From Deltaproteobacteria bacterium (GTDB taxonomy: Bacteria; Desulfobacterota; Dissulfuribacteria; Dissulfuribacterales; UBA3076): DNA of 6,758 bases. The notes beneath the pieces were generated by a model. The model did no database searches, was not told where the DNA came from, and was given only the letters and a program-made list of their open reading frames with translations. A program made the position numbers and the translations under genes. This document shows positions 6,412 through 6,758 of the stretch, piece by piece (within the stretch, counting starts at the first letter, position 1; each line of letters starts with the position of its first letter). The stretch lies in NCBI GenBank assembly GCA_013138705.1, contig WTCF01000058.1:1-6758 (forward strand), written 5' to 3'.

Positions 6412-6758
6412 TTAGCACTTTTTGCAGGGCCTCAATACACCGTAAATTCTCTTCGGGGAGACCAATAGTGATCCGGATGTGGTTGGGTAGACCATATGCA
6501 GTCATTGCCCGCACAATGATTCCCTCTCTGAGCATTTTTTCATAGACCATTTTGGCATCCCTGTCGATATCTATAAGAATGAAGTTGGTCTCACTGGGCA
6601 TTACCCTGCATCCTAACTCTTCAAGTTTTTCCGTGAGAAAATCCATGCCCTGCCACACGGCATCAACGGTCTTTTTAAGGTGTTGATGGTCATCCAGGGC
6701 CGCAAGGGCCCCTGCCTGGGCCATGGTATTGACATTAAAGGGCTGCCGGACCCGCTCC
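6398..6758 (-). CDS. hisC: Histidinol-phosphate aminotransferase HisC, C-terminal third (5' end beyond the window)
   Basis: HisC is the PLP-dependent enzyme that converts imidazole-acetol phosphate to histidinol phosphate in histidine biosynthesis. The frame is open to the right edge: residues upstream of the internal Met at 6724 read ERVRQPFNVNT, a conserved HisC block that precedes AQAGALAALDD. The ATG at 6724 is therefore internal and not a start. The visible 119 residues cover the small C-terminal domain, including ETNFILIDI and YGLPNHIRITIGLPEEN; its Arg (codon 6475-6473) is the conserved aminotransferase arginine expected to contact the substrate. The PLP lysine and the large domain lie outside the window. 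The last codons, RNGR and the TAA stop (6400-6398), fall inside the right end of the inserted element; the native end was probably ...VLKS. The enzyme is likely still functional because only the extreme tail is changed. Confidence 0.93.
   Translation of the reverse strand, partial: ERVRQPFNVNTMAQAGALAALDDHQHLKKTVDAVWQGMDFLTEKLEELGCRVMPSETNFILIDIDRDAKMVYEKMLREGIIVRAMTAYGLPNHIRITIGLPEENLRCIEALQKVLRNGR

Noticed and set aside
6398..6724. A stand-alone 108-residue protein beginning at the ATG at 6724
   Set aside because: The frame continues upstream with the conserved HisC block VRQPFNVNT to the window edge, so this Met is internal to hisC.

Overview
The window reads as chromosomal DNA of a Gram-negative (diderm) bacterium with a two-membrane envelope. 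Protein sequence style and gene content fit Desulfobacterota (former Deltaproteobacteria): lolD directly followed by bamA, a BamA with an additional N-terminal periplasmic domain, a UPF0251/DUF134 regulator, and a GH57 4-alpha-glucanotransferase. The lineage is an inference from family knowledge; no rRNA or other decisive marker is present.

Layout. Positions 1-3429 hold two minus-strand genes for outer-membrane biogenesis: lolD (3429-2635, ATPase of the lipoprotein-releasing LolCDE transporter) and, 34 nt downstream, bamA (2600-1, running off the left edge with about 75 C-terminal barrel residues missing). A plausible sigma70-type promoter for this pair lies at 3465-3493. Positions 3430-3631 are the divergent intergenic region, which carries an inverted pair of 7-bp tandem repeats. 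Positions 3632-5761 (plus strand) encode a 709-residue cytoplasmic GH57 glucanotransferase/amylase with a strong ribosome binding site. Positions 5762-5937 are a convergent intergenic region built from a palindromic repeat element with three copies of a 16-18 bp motif. Positions 6231-5938 (minus) encode a 97-residue UPF0251 helix-turn-helix protein. Positions 6758-6398 (minus) are the last third of hisC, histidinol-phosphate aminotransferase, open at the right edge.

The most informative signal is between hisC and the UPF0251 gene. A 154-bp element (6258-6411) with imperfect terminal inverted repeats of about 45 bp, a palindrome at its exact centre and a TTA duplication on both sides looks like a MITE (non-coding miniature transposon). 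Removing the element and one TTA in silico gives a hisC ending ...LQKVLKS-stop, followed after 15 nt by the UPF0251 start codon and its ribosome binding site. This is a compact two-gene operon. The insertion therefore appears to have replaced the last codons of hisC with element-derived ones (RNGR-stop) and pushed the regulator gene 157 bp further away.

I do not see a new enzymatic or defence system here. The genes are recognisable housekeeping families; the unusual content is in the three intergenic regions, each of which holds a different type of small repeat.
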